NCBI RefSeq assembly: GCF_001424705.1
Contig: NZ_LMRA01000008.1
Coordinates: 1 to 64,000, forward strand
Length of the DNA stretch: 64,000 bases
DNA from: Methylobacterium sp. Leaf465
GTDB taxonomy: Bacteria; Pseudomonadota; Alphaproteobacteria; Rhizobiales; Beijerinckiaceae
Direction: 5' to 3'
Under the pieces are notes generated by a model, which saw nothing but the letters and a program-made list of their open reading frames with translations, did no database searches and was not told the DNA's origin. Positions 46,297-53,620 of this stretch are shown here, in pieces. The translations under genes were made by a program, and so were the position numbers. Each line of letters begins with the position of its first letter. The first letter of the stretch is position 1.

Positions 46297-47364
46297 TCAC
46301 GCGGCCCGCCGGCGCAGGCGCATGACGTAGCCGATGACTTCGGCCACCGCGCGGTAATGCTCCGCCGGGATCTCCGCGTCGATCTCCACGGTGGCGTGCA
46401 GCGCCCGGGCCAGGGGCGGGTTCTCGAGGATCGGGACGTCGTGGTCCTTGGCCACCGCGCGGATCTTGAGGGCCAGCGAGTCGACGCCCTTGGCCACGCA
46501 GACGGGGGCCGCCATGCCGGCCTCGTAGCGCAGGGCGACCGCGTAGTGGGTCGGGTTCGTGACGATGACGGTGGCGGTGGGGACGGCGGCCATCATGCGC
46601 TTCTTCACGCGCTGGGCCCGGATCTGCTTCATGCGGCCCTTCACCTCCGGGCTGCCCTCGCTCTCCTTGTGCTCCTGCTTCATCTCTTCCTTCGACATGC
46701 GCAGGCGCTGGCGCCAGCGGAAGCGCTGGTAGACGGCGTCGCCGAGCGCGATGGCGACGAATACCGCGAGCATGCCCGCCATCATCTTCAGGGCGAGGGT
46801 CAGGATCGCGGCCAGGACGGCGCTCGGGTCGAGGCGCGCGAACACCTCCATCCGGTCGCGCTCGCCCCACAGGATGGTGCCGGCGACGACCCCGACCATG
46901 CCGAGCTTGGCCAGCCCCTTCACGAACTGGAACAGGGCCTCCATCCCGAAGACGCGCTTGACGCCCGCCATCGGCGAGACCCGGTCCCATTTCGGGCCGA
47001 CCGCCTCCGTGCTGAAGACGAACGGATGCTGGACGAGACCGGCGGCCAAGCCCGCGACCAGGACGAGACCTACTGGTATACAGAGGGCCTGCGCGCAGAT
47101 GATCAGCGTGCGCAATCCCATCTCGGTATAGGCCGCCGAATCCGACGGCACCGCATGGGCGTTCATCAGGAAGCCCCGCAGGCTCGGCACCAAGTTCCTG
47201 GCGATCAGGCCAGACACCATGAGCAGCGCCATGGTGAAGGCGGCCAGGATGAAGAAGGTGTTGATCTCGGGGCTGTTGGGAACGTTGCCCTGCTCGATCG
47301 CCTTCTCGATCCGCCGCGGGGTCGGGTCTTCGGTCTTGTCTTCCGGATCGGAATCGTCCGCCAC
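46297..47364 (-). CDS. flhB: Flagellar export switch protein FlhB
   Basis: A 355-residue export-gate protein with four membrane helices in the N-terminal half and a cytoplasmic C-terminal domain. The autocleavage site NPTH is at 270-273 (VIVTNPTHYAVAL), which switches export from hook to filament proteins. The N-terminus DKTEDPTPRRIEKAIEQGNV is the family signature. It ends the operon flgB-flgC-fliE-fliQ-fliR-flhB; cckA follows on the same strand. Confidence 0.97.
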   Translation of the reverse strand: MADDSDPEDKTEDPTPRRIEKAIEQGNVPNSPEINTFFILAAFTMALLMVSGLIARNLVPSLRGFLMNAHAVPSDSAAYTEMGLRTLIICAQALCIPVGLVLVAGLAAGLVQHPFVFSTEAVGPKWDRVSPMAGVKRVFGMEALFQFVKGLAKLGMVGVVAGTILWGERDRMEVFARLDPSAVLAAILTLALKMMAGMLAVFVAIALGDAVYQRFRWRQRLRMSKEEMKQEHKESEGSPEVKGRMKQIRAQRVKKRMMAAVPTATVIVTNPTHYAVALRYEAGMAAPVCVAKGVDSLALKIRAVAKDHDVPILENPPLARALHATVEIDAEIPAEHYRAVAEVIGYVMRLRRRAA

Positions 47365-47387
47365 GGCTCAGACCTCCGCGCGGGGGC

Positions 47388-48152
47388 TCAGCGCCCGGCG
47401 AGCTCGGCCAGATAGCGCCCGATATCGTCGAGGAAGACGCTCATCATCACGCCGAGGCTGCCCAGCAGCAGCAGCATCCCGATGAGGACCGAGGCCGGAA
47501 CGGCCACGAAGAACACCTGCATCTGCGGCATCAGGCGCGCCAGCACGCCGAGCCCCACGTTGAACAGGATGCCGAAGGCGATGAACGGGGCCGAGATCTG
47601 CACGCCGAGCGAGAAGCCCCGCGCGATGGCCTTCAACGCGAGGCTCGCCGCCTCGCCCATGCCCGGGACGCCATCCGGCGGGAGCAGGACGTAGCTGCGC
47701 CCGATCGCCTCGAGGGCGACGTGGTGCAGGTCGGTCGCCACGATCAGGGTGATGCCGAGGAGCGCCAGGAAATTGCCGATCGCGGTCTGCTGCCCGCCCT
47801 GCGTCGGGTCCACCGTCATGGCGTAGGACAGCCCGAGTTGCTGCGAGACGATCATGCCGGCGGTCTGCAGGGCGGCGAGAACCATCCGCACCGTGAGGCC
47901 GAGCACCAGACCGACCAGCAACTCGCCGATGAGCAGCGCGATCAGACCCGGACCCGCGATGGCTCCGCCCTGCATCGGCAGGAGCGGCCGCACCGTCGGA
48001 AACAGGATCAGGGTAAGCAGCAGCGCGAAGGCGAGGCGCAGCCGCGGCGAGACCAGCTGCTCGCCAACGCCCGGCATCAGCATCACCAGGGTGCCGATCC
48101 GGGCGAAGGTGAGGAGGAAGGCCGCCGCGATGCCCGGCAGGAGGAGGTTCAT
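47388..48152 (-). CDS. fliR: Flagellar export protein FliR
   Basis: A 254-residue membrane protein of the type III export gate (FliPQR complex), with five to six helices. The mid-section SYAMTVDPTQGGQQTAIGNFLALLG is the family mark. It is 18 bases after fliQ and 23 before flhB on the same strand. Confidence 0.95.
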   Translation of the reverse strand: MNLLLPGIAAAFLLTFARIGTLVMLMPGVGEQLVSPRLRLAFALLLTLILFPTVRPLLPMQGGAIAGPGLIALLIGELLVGLVLGLTVRMVLAALQTAGMIVSQQLGLSYAMTVDPTQGGQQTAIGNFLALLGITLIVATDLHHVALEAIGRSYVLLPPDGVPGMGEAASLALKAIARGFSLGVQISAPFIAFGILFNVGLGVLARLMPQMQVFFVAVPASVLIGMLLLLGSLGVMMSVFLDDIGRYLAELAGR

Positions 48153-48170
48153 GGCCCGTCATAGCAGGCT

Positions 48171-48437
48171 TCAGCCGCCGGACACGATGCGGGCCGCGAT
48201 CCGGGTCATGTAGCTGCCGAGGGCTTCGCCCATGAAGGGCAGCATCAGCAGGAGCGTCGCGAACACGGCCACGATCTTGGGGACGTAGATCAGGGTCTGC
48301 TCCTGGATCTGCGTCAGGGCCTGAAACAGAGAGATCACGAGGCCCACCACGAGGGCGACCAGCATGACCGGTCCCGCCACCTTGAGGAACACGAAGATGC
48401 CGTCGCGGGCGACGTCGATGATGGCGAGACCGGTCAT
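48171..48437 (-). CDS. fliQ: Flagellar export protein FliQ
   Basis: An 88-residue, two-helix protein of the export gate. MTGLAIIDVARDGIFVFLKVAGPVMLVALVVGLVISLFQALTQIQEQTLIYVPKIVAV follows the standard FliQ pattern, with the QALTQIQEQTL loop. Confidence 0.95.
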   Translation of the reverse strand: MTGLAIIDVARDGIFVFLKVAGPVMLVALVVGLVISLFQALTQIQEQTLIYVPKIVAVFATLLLMLPFMGEALGSYMTRIAARIVSGG

Positions 48438-48518
48438 GGAGGGGATGTCATTTCGCGTCGGGGCGGGGATCTTCGTGCGAATGTGTCGGCTGCGTCGCCG
48501 GGATCGCGAGGCCGCGGC

Positions 48519-48833
48519 CTAGATCTGCATCCGCATGATTTCCTCGTAGGCGGAGATCACCCGGTCGCGGACGGCGACGAGAGTCTGGAGGGCGGTCTCG
48601 CTCTCGGCCACCGCCGTCACGACGTCGACGACGTTCGCCTTGCCGCCCGCCACGGCGAGCGCCTGGCTGTCGGCTTTGCGTCCCGCCTCGCCGACGCTGT
48701 CCAGGCTGGACGTCAGCAGCGATGTGAAGTTCGAGCCCGACGCGCCGGTGGCCGGCGCGATCTTCGGCGAACCCTTGGCGCCGATGTTCTGGATCGCCGC
48801 GTAGGCGCCGGCGGCGAAGGCGTTGCTGGTCAT
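48519..48833 (-). CDS. fliE: Flagellar hook-basal body protein FliE
   Basis: A 104-residue protein that joins the MS ring to the rod. The C-terminal half (VVDVVTAVAESETALQTLVAVRDRVISAYEEIMRMQI) is the diagnostic FliE helix; the N-terminal part is Ala/Gly-rich. It follows flgC by 32 bases. Confidence 0.93.
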   Translation of the reverse strand: MTSNAFAAGAYAAIQNIGAKGSPKIAPATGASGSNFTSLLTSSLDSVGEAGRKADSQALAVAGGKANVVDVVTAVAESETALQTLVAVRDRVISAYEEIMRMQI

Positions 48834-48865
48834 GGCGGCGGACTTTCAGGCAGCGGAAGCGGCGG

Positions 48866-49276
48866 TCAGGCCTTGAGGATCTCGAGGGTCTTGGCGACCA
48901 TGCGGCGGGTTGCCGTGACCATGTTGAGGTTGGCCTCGTAGGAGCGCTGGGCCTCGCGCATGTCCATGTTCTCGATCAGGCCGTTGACGTTGGGCATCGC
49001 CACCTCGCCCCTGGCGTTGGCGCTCGGATTGCCCGGATCGTACTTGGTCCGGAACGGCGAGGTATCGCGGCGCACCCGCCCCGCCTCGATCAGCGACGCG
49101 CCGGTCTCGCGGTCGACCTGCTGGGTGAAGGTCGGGATCTTGCGGCGATAGGGCTGGCCGCCGACGGCGCTCGGCGCGGAATCCGCGTTGGCGATGTTCT
49201 CGGCGATGATTCGCATCCGGCTCGACTGGGCCTTCAGGCCCGAGGCGGCGGTGGTGAGGGATTTCAGGAAGTCCAT
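48866..49276 (-). CDS. flgC: Flagellar proximal rod protein FlgC
   Basis: A 136-residue rod protein: the N-terminal flg_bb_rod signature is in SGLKAQSSRMRIIAENIANAD, and the C-terminal helix MREAQRSYEANLNMVTATRRMVAKTLEILKA packs in the rod. It lies 30 bases after flgB. Confidence 0.95.
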   Translation of the reverse strand: MDFLKSLTTAASGLKAQSSRMRIIAENIANADSAPSAVGGQPYRRKIPTFTQQVDRETGASLIEAGRVRRDTSPFRTKYDPGNPSANARGEVAMPNVNGLIENMDMREAQRSYEANLNMVTATRRMVAKTLEILKA

Positions 49277-49306
49277 GGCGCGCTCCGTCAGGCGTTGGAT
49301 GGCCGC

Positions 49307-49729
49307 TCAGCGCTTGCCGATGGCGATTTTGATGGTGTCGAGGCTCTTCTGGTAGAGCGAAGCTGCCATCTGATAATCCGCCTGGTTGTCGCCGGCCTTC
49401 ATCATCTCCTCTTCGAGATTGACGCCGTTGCCGTTGGGACGGATCTCGAAGTCCTTCACGCGGCGCGGGTCGGCTCCGGGACCGTCCGGGCCTCCACCCG
49501 GGGCGATGTGGGACACGTTGGTCACCGCGAGGCTGCTGCTCGTGGTGGCGCCCTGCGGCTGCGACAGGACGGGACCGGATCGTCCGAGGTCGGGGCTGGC
49601 GAGATCCCGCGGCTTGAAGCCGGGCAGGTCGGCATTCGCCACGTTCTCGGCCAGGAGCTTCTGGCGCGTCTGGTGCCACTGCATCCGCGTGCGCAGCATG
49701 CCGAGAATGGGCAGGTCGGTGACGGACAT
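49307..49729 (-). CDS. flgB: Flagellar proximal rod protein FlgB
   Basis: A 140-residue rod protein, first gene of the flgB-flhB operon. It has HQTRQKLLAENVANADLPGFKPRD near the start and DNQADYQMAASLYQKSLDTIKIAIGK at the end. It is preceded by a CtrA box 70 bases upstream of its ATG. Confidence 0.94.
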   Translation of the reverse strand: MSVTDLPILGMLRTRMQWHQTRQKLLAENVANADLPGFKPRDLASPDLGRSGPVLSQPQGATTSSSLAVTNVSHIAPGGGPDGPGADPRRVKDFEIRPNGNGVNLEEEMMKAGDNQADYQMAASLYQKSLDTIKIAIGKR

Positions 49730-49798
49730 GGGCGAGACCCTCCCCCCTTACCCGGAAGAATCTGCCCGGTGGGACCGGCAAAATCTGCCGCCCCCATG

Positions 49799-49814
49799 GT
49801 TAACGCCCGGTTAA
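49799..49814 (-). promoter_or_regulatory. CtrA box upstream of flgB
   Basis: On the minus strand TTAA-N7-TTAAC, a full match to the CtrA consensus, 70 bases before the flgB start. It is placed to control the whole flgB-flgC-fliE-fliQ-fliR-flhB operon. Confidence 0.75.
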
Positions 49815-49848
49815 ACCCCGGGCGTCTCCCTCGAAGTAGGAACAGACC

Positions 49849-50064
49849 TCAGGGCGTTCTCTGCGTAGGTGGTTTCGCCTGTGGGCATTCCGCGAGCGGC
49901 GGCCCACTGGGATTGAGGGGCGCACAAGCCGCTGGCGGACCGGCCGACCGGGCATCCTCGCTTGGATGGCGGAGGGCACCGCGGCTCCAGAGAACGCCGA
50001 GGGTGATGGCGGCCGCGAGGAAGAGGCCGGCGGCGAGGAATGGGATCCAACGCGGAACGGTCAT
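49849..50064 (-). CDS. Small hypothetical membrane-anchored protein
   Basis: A 71-residue protein with one N-terminal membrane helix (RWIPFLAAGLFLAAAITLGVLW) and a Pro/Ala-rich tail with two Cys. It starts four bases after the deaminase stop with AAGG close by, so the two are probably cotranscribed. The family is unknown. Confidence 0.5.
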   Translation of the reverse strand: MTVPRWIPFLAAGLFLAAAITLGVLWSRGALRHPSEDARSAGPPAACAPLNPSGPPLAECPQAKPPTQRTP

Positions 50065-50068
50065 CGCC

Positions 50069-50554
50069 TTAACCCGTCTCGGAGGCGCCCTGCCGCTCGC
50101 GCCAGAGCACGTAGGGATGGTCCTCCACCGCCACGGGGAGGTGCTCCACGCGCATCGGTTGATCGCCCAGGGGCTGGCAGAGTTCGGCATAGATGCCGGC
50201 GCCGAGGAGTCCGTGGCGCTCGCCCTCCTCCGCGCTGTAGGCGAAGTAGGCCTGTTTGATGCCGGCCAAGCGCATGGCCGCATGGCACATCGGGCAGGGG
50301 CGACCGCTGGCATAGACGATGCAACCGTCGAGCTTCGGGCGCCCGAGCCGACGGCTCACCTCCCGGATCGCCACCATCTCGGCGTGGTCGGTGGGATCCT
50401 GGGTGATCGCGATGGTGTTGACGGCCCGCGACAGCACATCGCCATCGCGTACGATCACGGCGCCGTAGGGGCGCCCGCCCCGGAGAACGTTGTCGCGGGC
50501 CAACGTGACCGCGTCTCGCAGATGCGCTTGATGCTGATCTTCCACGGATGCCAC
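50069..50554 (-). CDS. Nucleoside/guanine deaminase-like protein (CDA fold)
   Basis: A 161-residue zinc deaminase. The zinc site is HAE at 57-59 (His57, catalytic Glu59) and PCPMC with Cys87 and Cys90. The length and the GRPYGAVIVRDGDVLSRAVNTIAITQDPTDHAEM pattern fit the GuaD/tRNA adenosine deaminase group; guanine deaminase-like is the better guess. The start is GTG 50554, with GGAGG nine bases upstream. It lies between flagellar genes with no obvious link to them. Confidence 0.85.
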   Translation of the reverse strand: MASVEDQHQAHLRDAVTLARDNVLRGGRPYGAVIVRDGDVLSRAVNTIAITQDPTDHAEMVAIREVSRRLGRPKLDGCIVYASGRPCPMCHAAMRLAGIKQAYFAYSAEEGERHGLLGAGIYAELCQPLGDQPMRVEHLPVAVEDHPYVLWRERQGASETG

Positions 50555-50639
50555 GTCGAACTACCTCCGGCTGTGCCGCCCATCCAACGCGCCAGGACCG
50601 CTGGTGGGTCCCGTTTCGAGATGAGCCGCAGACGAGCGC

Positions 50640-50655
50640 TTGATGCGCCGTTAAC
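50640..50655 (+). promoter_or_regulatory. Near-match CtrA box between deaminase and fliO
   Basis: TTGA-N7-TTAAC, one base off the TTAA-N7-TTAAC consensus, about 177 bases upstream of the perfect box before fliO. Confidence 0.4.
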
Positions 50656-50816
50656 CGCGGGCGGGGCACTGTCAGTCCAGGCCGCGTTGCGTATCGGCTT
50701 CGCCGTGGAGACACGGCACGCCCCGCCGCTCCGTGATCGGATCGGGCGGCGGGGCGTCCTTGGCGAACCGCAAGTCCTTCAAGACATTGCCGAATTTGTC
50801 TTGGCCAAAGGAGCTG

Positions 50817-50832
50817 TTAACGAAGTCTTAAC
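50817..50832 (+). promoter_or_regulatory. CtrA box upstream of fliO-fliP
   Basis: TTAA-N7-TTAAC with a perfect consensus at 50817-50820 and 50828-50832, 88 bases before the fliO start. Confidence 0.8.
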
Positions 50833-50919
50833 GTTGTTGCCCGCGCTGGCGCCGGACATGATACTGGGTTTTCCAGTGTTGCGTCGGGCCACGAGCCCCA
50901 AAAGCGAGAGACCCCGGTC

Positions 50920-52308
50920 TTGTCATCGTTCTTCAGCTCGGATGGCTCGTTTCCCCTCCAGTTCGCCATCATCTTCGTCGTCATCTTCCTCATCCTTGCG
51001 GCGGGCGTCTTCCTGATCCGGCGACTCGGCGGGAAGGGATCGCCCCTCTCCGGCAAGAATTCTCCCCGCGGCCGCCAGCCGCGACTCGGCATCGTCGACA
51101 TCTACGAGCTCGACCGTCAGCGCCAGCTGATCCTGCTGCGGCGCGACAACGTCGAGCATCTGCTTCTCGTGGGCGGCCCCAACGACGTCGTGATCGAGCG
51201 CAACATCCTGCGCGGCATGAGCGCCCGGATGGCGTCCGATGAGACCGCCTTCGACGAGGCTCCCGAGCCGGTGCTGAAGACGATGCCGGAACCGCCGGTA
51301 TCCGAGCAGGCTCCGGTCCCGAGCCTGGCGCCATCCGTTCCGCCCGTTGCTCCCTATCGTGAGCCGGTCTTCGAGATGGCGGTGCCGTCCCCCGGCGCGG
51401 ATTACGAGGTGGCCCCACCCCTGGGCGATCGCCCGCGTGCGGCTGCCCTAGAGCCGATGCCGGGCGTCCCGGCCCCGGAGCCGGCCGCGCCGCGACAGCG
51501 CGACTCCCAGATTGCGCGCGTCATGCGCCGGACGCCGCCCTCCCTGGCGAACTTCGTTCCTGCCGCGATCGCGGACCGCGTCGGCCTGCCGGAGCGGGGA
51601 TCCGAGCCCGAAACCGGTCGCGACACGCCCGCGGAGGCGGTCGCCGCACCGGCGCCTCCCGTCTCGGCATCTCCCGTCTCGGCACCCACAGCCCGCGGCG
51701 TCGATGCCGCGATCCTCTCCGACATGGCACGCCAGCTGGAGGAGGCCCTGCGCCGACCCTCGGCGGCGGTCCGTCCCGCCATGCCCATGCAGAGCCCCGT
51801 GGCTGAGGCCGTCGCGCCTGCGATGCCCGAAGACAGGCCTGACGCCCCGGAAGCGCGCGTCGAACCCCAGCCGGAGGTGAACCGGGTCCCGGTCGCCGAG
51901 GCGTCCGGCATCGATCCCATCGCCGCCGCGATGGCGGCCACCGCTGAGACGTCGGCATCGGACGAGCGGTTCGCCGTCGAACCGCGGTCTGCCGTCGACG
52001 ACGCGCTCTTCGCCGATCGTATCGAGGAGCCAGAGCTCGAGGCCGTGCCGGTGGAGCCGCCCGCTCCGCTTCAGTCTGCTCCGATCGAGCCGGACCCCGT
52101 GATCCACGCGGCGGTCGCCGACGCGCCGGAGGTCGAAGATGCCGCTCCCCCGGCGGTGATCGAATCGCCACCCGCCGCAGCGCCGACCCCGCCGCCTCCC
52201 GCTCCTGCGCCCGCAAAGGCGCCAGCCAGCCCCAATCCGTTCTCCGTGGAAGAGATCGAGGCGGAGTTCGCGCGGCTACTCGGCCGCCCTCTGGATCGCA
52301 AGCAGTAG
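50920..52308 (+). CDS. fliO: Flagellar biosynthesis protein FliO, long form
   Basis: A 462-residue protein. The N-terminal part is a classic FliO: one membrane helix (FPLQFAIIFVVIFLILAAGVFLI), then a small domain (RLGIVDIYELDRQRQLILLRRDNVEHLLLVGGPNDVVIERNI). About 330 residues of Pro/Ala/Glu-rich, probably disordered sequence follow, ending in a helix NPFSVEEIEAEFARLLGRPL. Enteric FliO is about 120 residues. FliO helps FliP fold in the export gate. The start is TTG 50920; no in-frame ATG or GTG lies before the membrane helix. Confidence 0.82.
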   Translation: MSSFFSSDGSFPLQFAIIFVVIFLILAAGVFLIRRLGGKGSPLSGKNSPRGRQPRLGIVDIYELDRQRQLILLRRDNVEHLLLVGGPNDVVIERNILRGMSARMASDETAFDEAPEPVLKTMPEPPVSEQAPVPSLAPSVPPVAPYREPVFEMAVPSPGADYEVAPPLGDRPRAAALEPMPGVPAPEPAAPRQRDSQIARVMRRTPPSLANFVPAAIADRVGLPERGSEPETGRDTPAEAVAAPAPPVSASPVSAPTARGVDAAILSDMARQLEEALRRPSAAVRPAMPMQSPVAEAVAPAMPEDRPDAPEARVEPQPEVNRVPVAEASGIDPIAAAMAATAETSASDERFAVEPRSAVDDALFADRIEEPELEAVPVEPPAPLQSAPIEPDPVIHAAVADAPEVEDAAPPAVIESPPAAAPTPPPPAPAPAKAPASPNPFSVEEIEAEFARLLGRPLDRKQ

Positions 52309-52448
52309 ACGGATCCGGGGGCGCCCCGCACCCGACCCGCACACCCCGCCGGGGCCGAGTTCGCATGGCCTCGCACGGGGATGCGGCCCGGGGCGCGAAT
52401 GCTAAGAGGGGCGCGCGGCCGCGTCGCGTCGCATCGCCCGGAACCGGT

Positions 52449-53204
52449 ATGACCGAACCCCGCTCCTTCCCCCTGAGACGCTTGCGCCTGCCGGTCCCGA
52501 TCGGCCTGGGGCTGGCCTGTGCCACGACGGCGGTGCAGGCCCAGAGCCTTTCGGTCGATCTCGGCACCGGCGGGGTGACCGAACGGGCCCTCCAGCTCGT
52601 CGCGCTTCTCACCGTCCTCGCACTGGCGCCCTCGGTGCTGGTGATGGCCACGTCCTTCACCCGGATCGTGGTGGTGCTGTCGATTCTGCGCTCGGCGCTG
52701 GGGACCCAGAGCGCCCCGCCGAACGCGGTGGTCACCAGCCTGGCGCTGTTCCTGACCGCCTTCGTGATGGCACCGGTCGGGCGCGAAGCCTATCGCAATG
52801 GCATCGAGCCGCTGATCGCCGGGCAGATCACGCAGAGCGTCGCCTTCGAGCGCGCCTCCGCACCCTTCAAGACCTTCATGCTGAAGAACGTCCGCGAGAA
52901 GGATCTCAAGCTCTTCCTGGATATGGCGAAGGCTCCCATCCCGGCCGGTCCCGAAGCCGTCGGCCTCGAAGTGGTGACGCCGGCCTTCATGATCTCAGAG
53001 CTGCGCCGTGCCTTCGAAATCGGCTTCCTGCTGTTCATCCCCTTCCTGATCATCGACCTCGTCGTCGCCTCGATCCTCATGGCCGTTGGCATGATGATGG
53101 TGCCACCGGCGACCGTGGCGTTGCCGTTCAAGCTGATCTTTTTCGTCCTCGTCGACGGCTGGACCCTGGTGGCGGGCTCGCTGGTGCAGAGCTACGGGAC
53201 CTGA
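52449..53204 (+). CDS. fliP: Flagellar export protein FliP
   Basis: A 251-residue export-gate protein: signal-like N-terminal helix, then PSVLVMATSFTRIVVVLSILRSALGTQSAPPNAVVTSLALFLT and the C-terminal TPAFMISELRRAFEIGFLLFIPFLIIDLVVASILMAVGMMMV. It forms the FliPQR pore. ATG 52449 is chosen after the last upstream alternative; it follows fliO by 140 bases. Confidence 0.96.
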   Translation: MTEPRSFPLRRLRLPVPIGLGLACATTAVQAQSLSVDLGTGGVTERALQLVALLTVLALAPSVLVMATSFTRIVVVLSILRSALGTQSAPPNAVVTSLALFLTAFVMAPVGREAYRNGIEPLIAGQITQSVAFERASAPFKTFMLKNVREKDLKLFLDMAKAPIPAGPEAVGLEVVTPAFMISELRRAFEIGFLLFIPFLIIDLVVASILMAVGMMMVPPATVALPFKLIFFVLVDGWTLVAGSLVQSYGT

Positions 53205-53233
53205 AGGGCCGCGTGAGCCGGTGGCCGCGCACG

Positions 53234-53258
53234 AAAAAGGGCGCCCGAGAGCGCCCTT
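53234..53258 (-). terminator. Terminator after the DUF3606 gene
   Basis: An eight-base stem (AAGGGCGC / GCGCCCTT) with loop CCGAGA, followed on the minus strand by a T tract. It lies just after the DUF3606 stop and could also slow fliP transcripts from the other side. Confidence 0.7.
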
Positions 53259-53286
53259 CCCTATCGTCACATGCCGGTTCGCGCGA

Positions 53287-53460
53287 TTAGCGCTCGAGGT
53301 AGCTCTTCAGGGTCGAGATGCGGTTGCCGACGAGGCGCACGGCGCGCTTCAGGCGATCTTCCGACACGCCGAGGCGCGTGGCCATCGCGCTGCGCTGCTG
53401 GGTGTCGAAGATGTCGAGGTGGGTCTTTCCGGTCGTGGTGTCGAGCGGTTCCGTGAGCAT
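53287..53460 (-). CDS. DUF3606 small protein
   Basis: A 57-residue protein: LTEPLDTTTGKTHLDIFDTQQRSAMATRLGVSEDRLKRAVRLVGNRISTLKSYL fits DUF3606 (small, helical, often in stress or plant-associated alphaproteobacteria). The start at 53460 gives the compact domain; the longer frame to 53562 is not conserved-looking. The function is unknown. Confidence 0.75.
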   Translation of the reverse strand: MLTEPLDTTTGKTHLDIFDTQQRSAMATRLGVSEDRLKRAVRLVGNRISTLKSYLER

Positions 53461-53620
53461 GGGAAGGCCTCTGCTGTGACGGGCTGGAACGTAAGCCGCA
53501 CGGGTGATTGGGATTGGAGGCAGAACGTCGCCGCGGCGCGTTTGTTGCGCTGGGCCCGACATAATTCGGCGAATCGCATCAGGCTTTTACGCCGCATGTC
53601 CGGCGTGACGTCGTCCCCGC

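Larger units (their letters stand above)
50555..50919. other. Intergenic region upstream of fliO
   Basis: About 365 bases between the divergent deaminase and fliO genes. It holds one perfect and one near-perfect CtrA box (listed separately). There is no gene. Confidence 0.5.

Noticed and set aside
50069..50554. Deaminase as a flagellar or signalling partner because of its position.
   Set aside because: It has its own ribosome site and a housekeeping-type fold; position alone is weak evidence.
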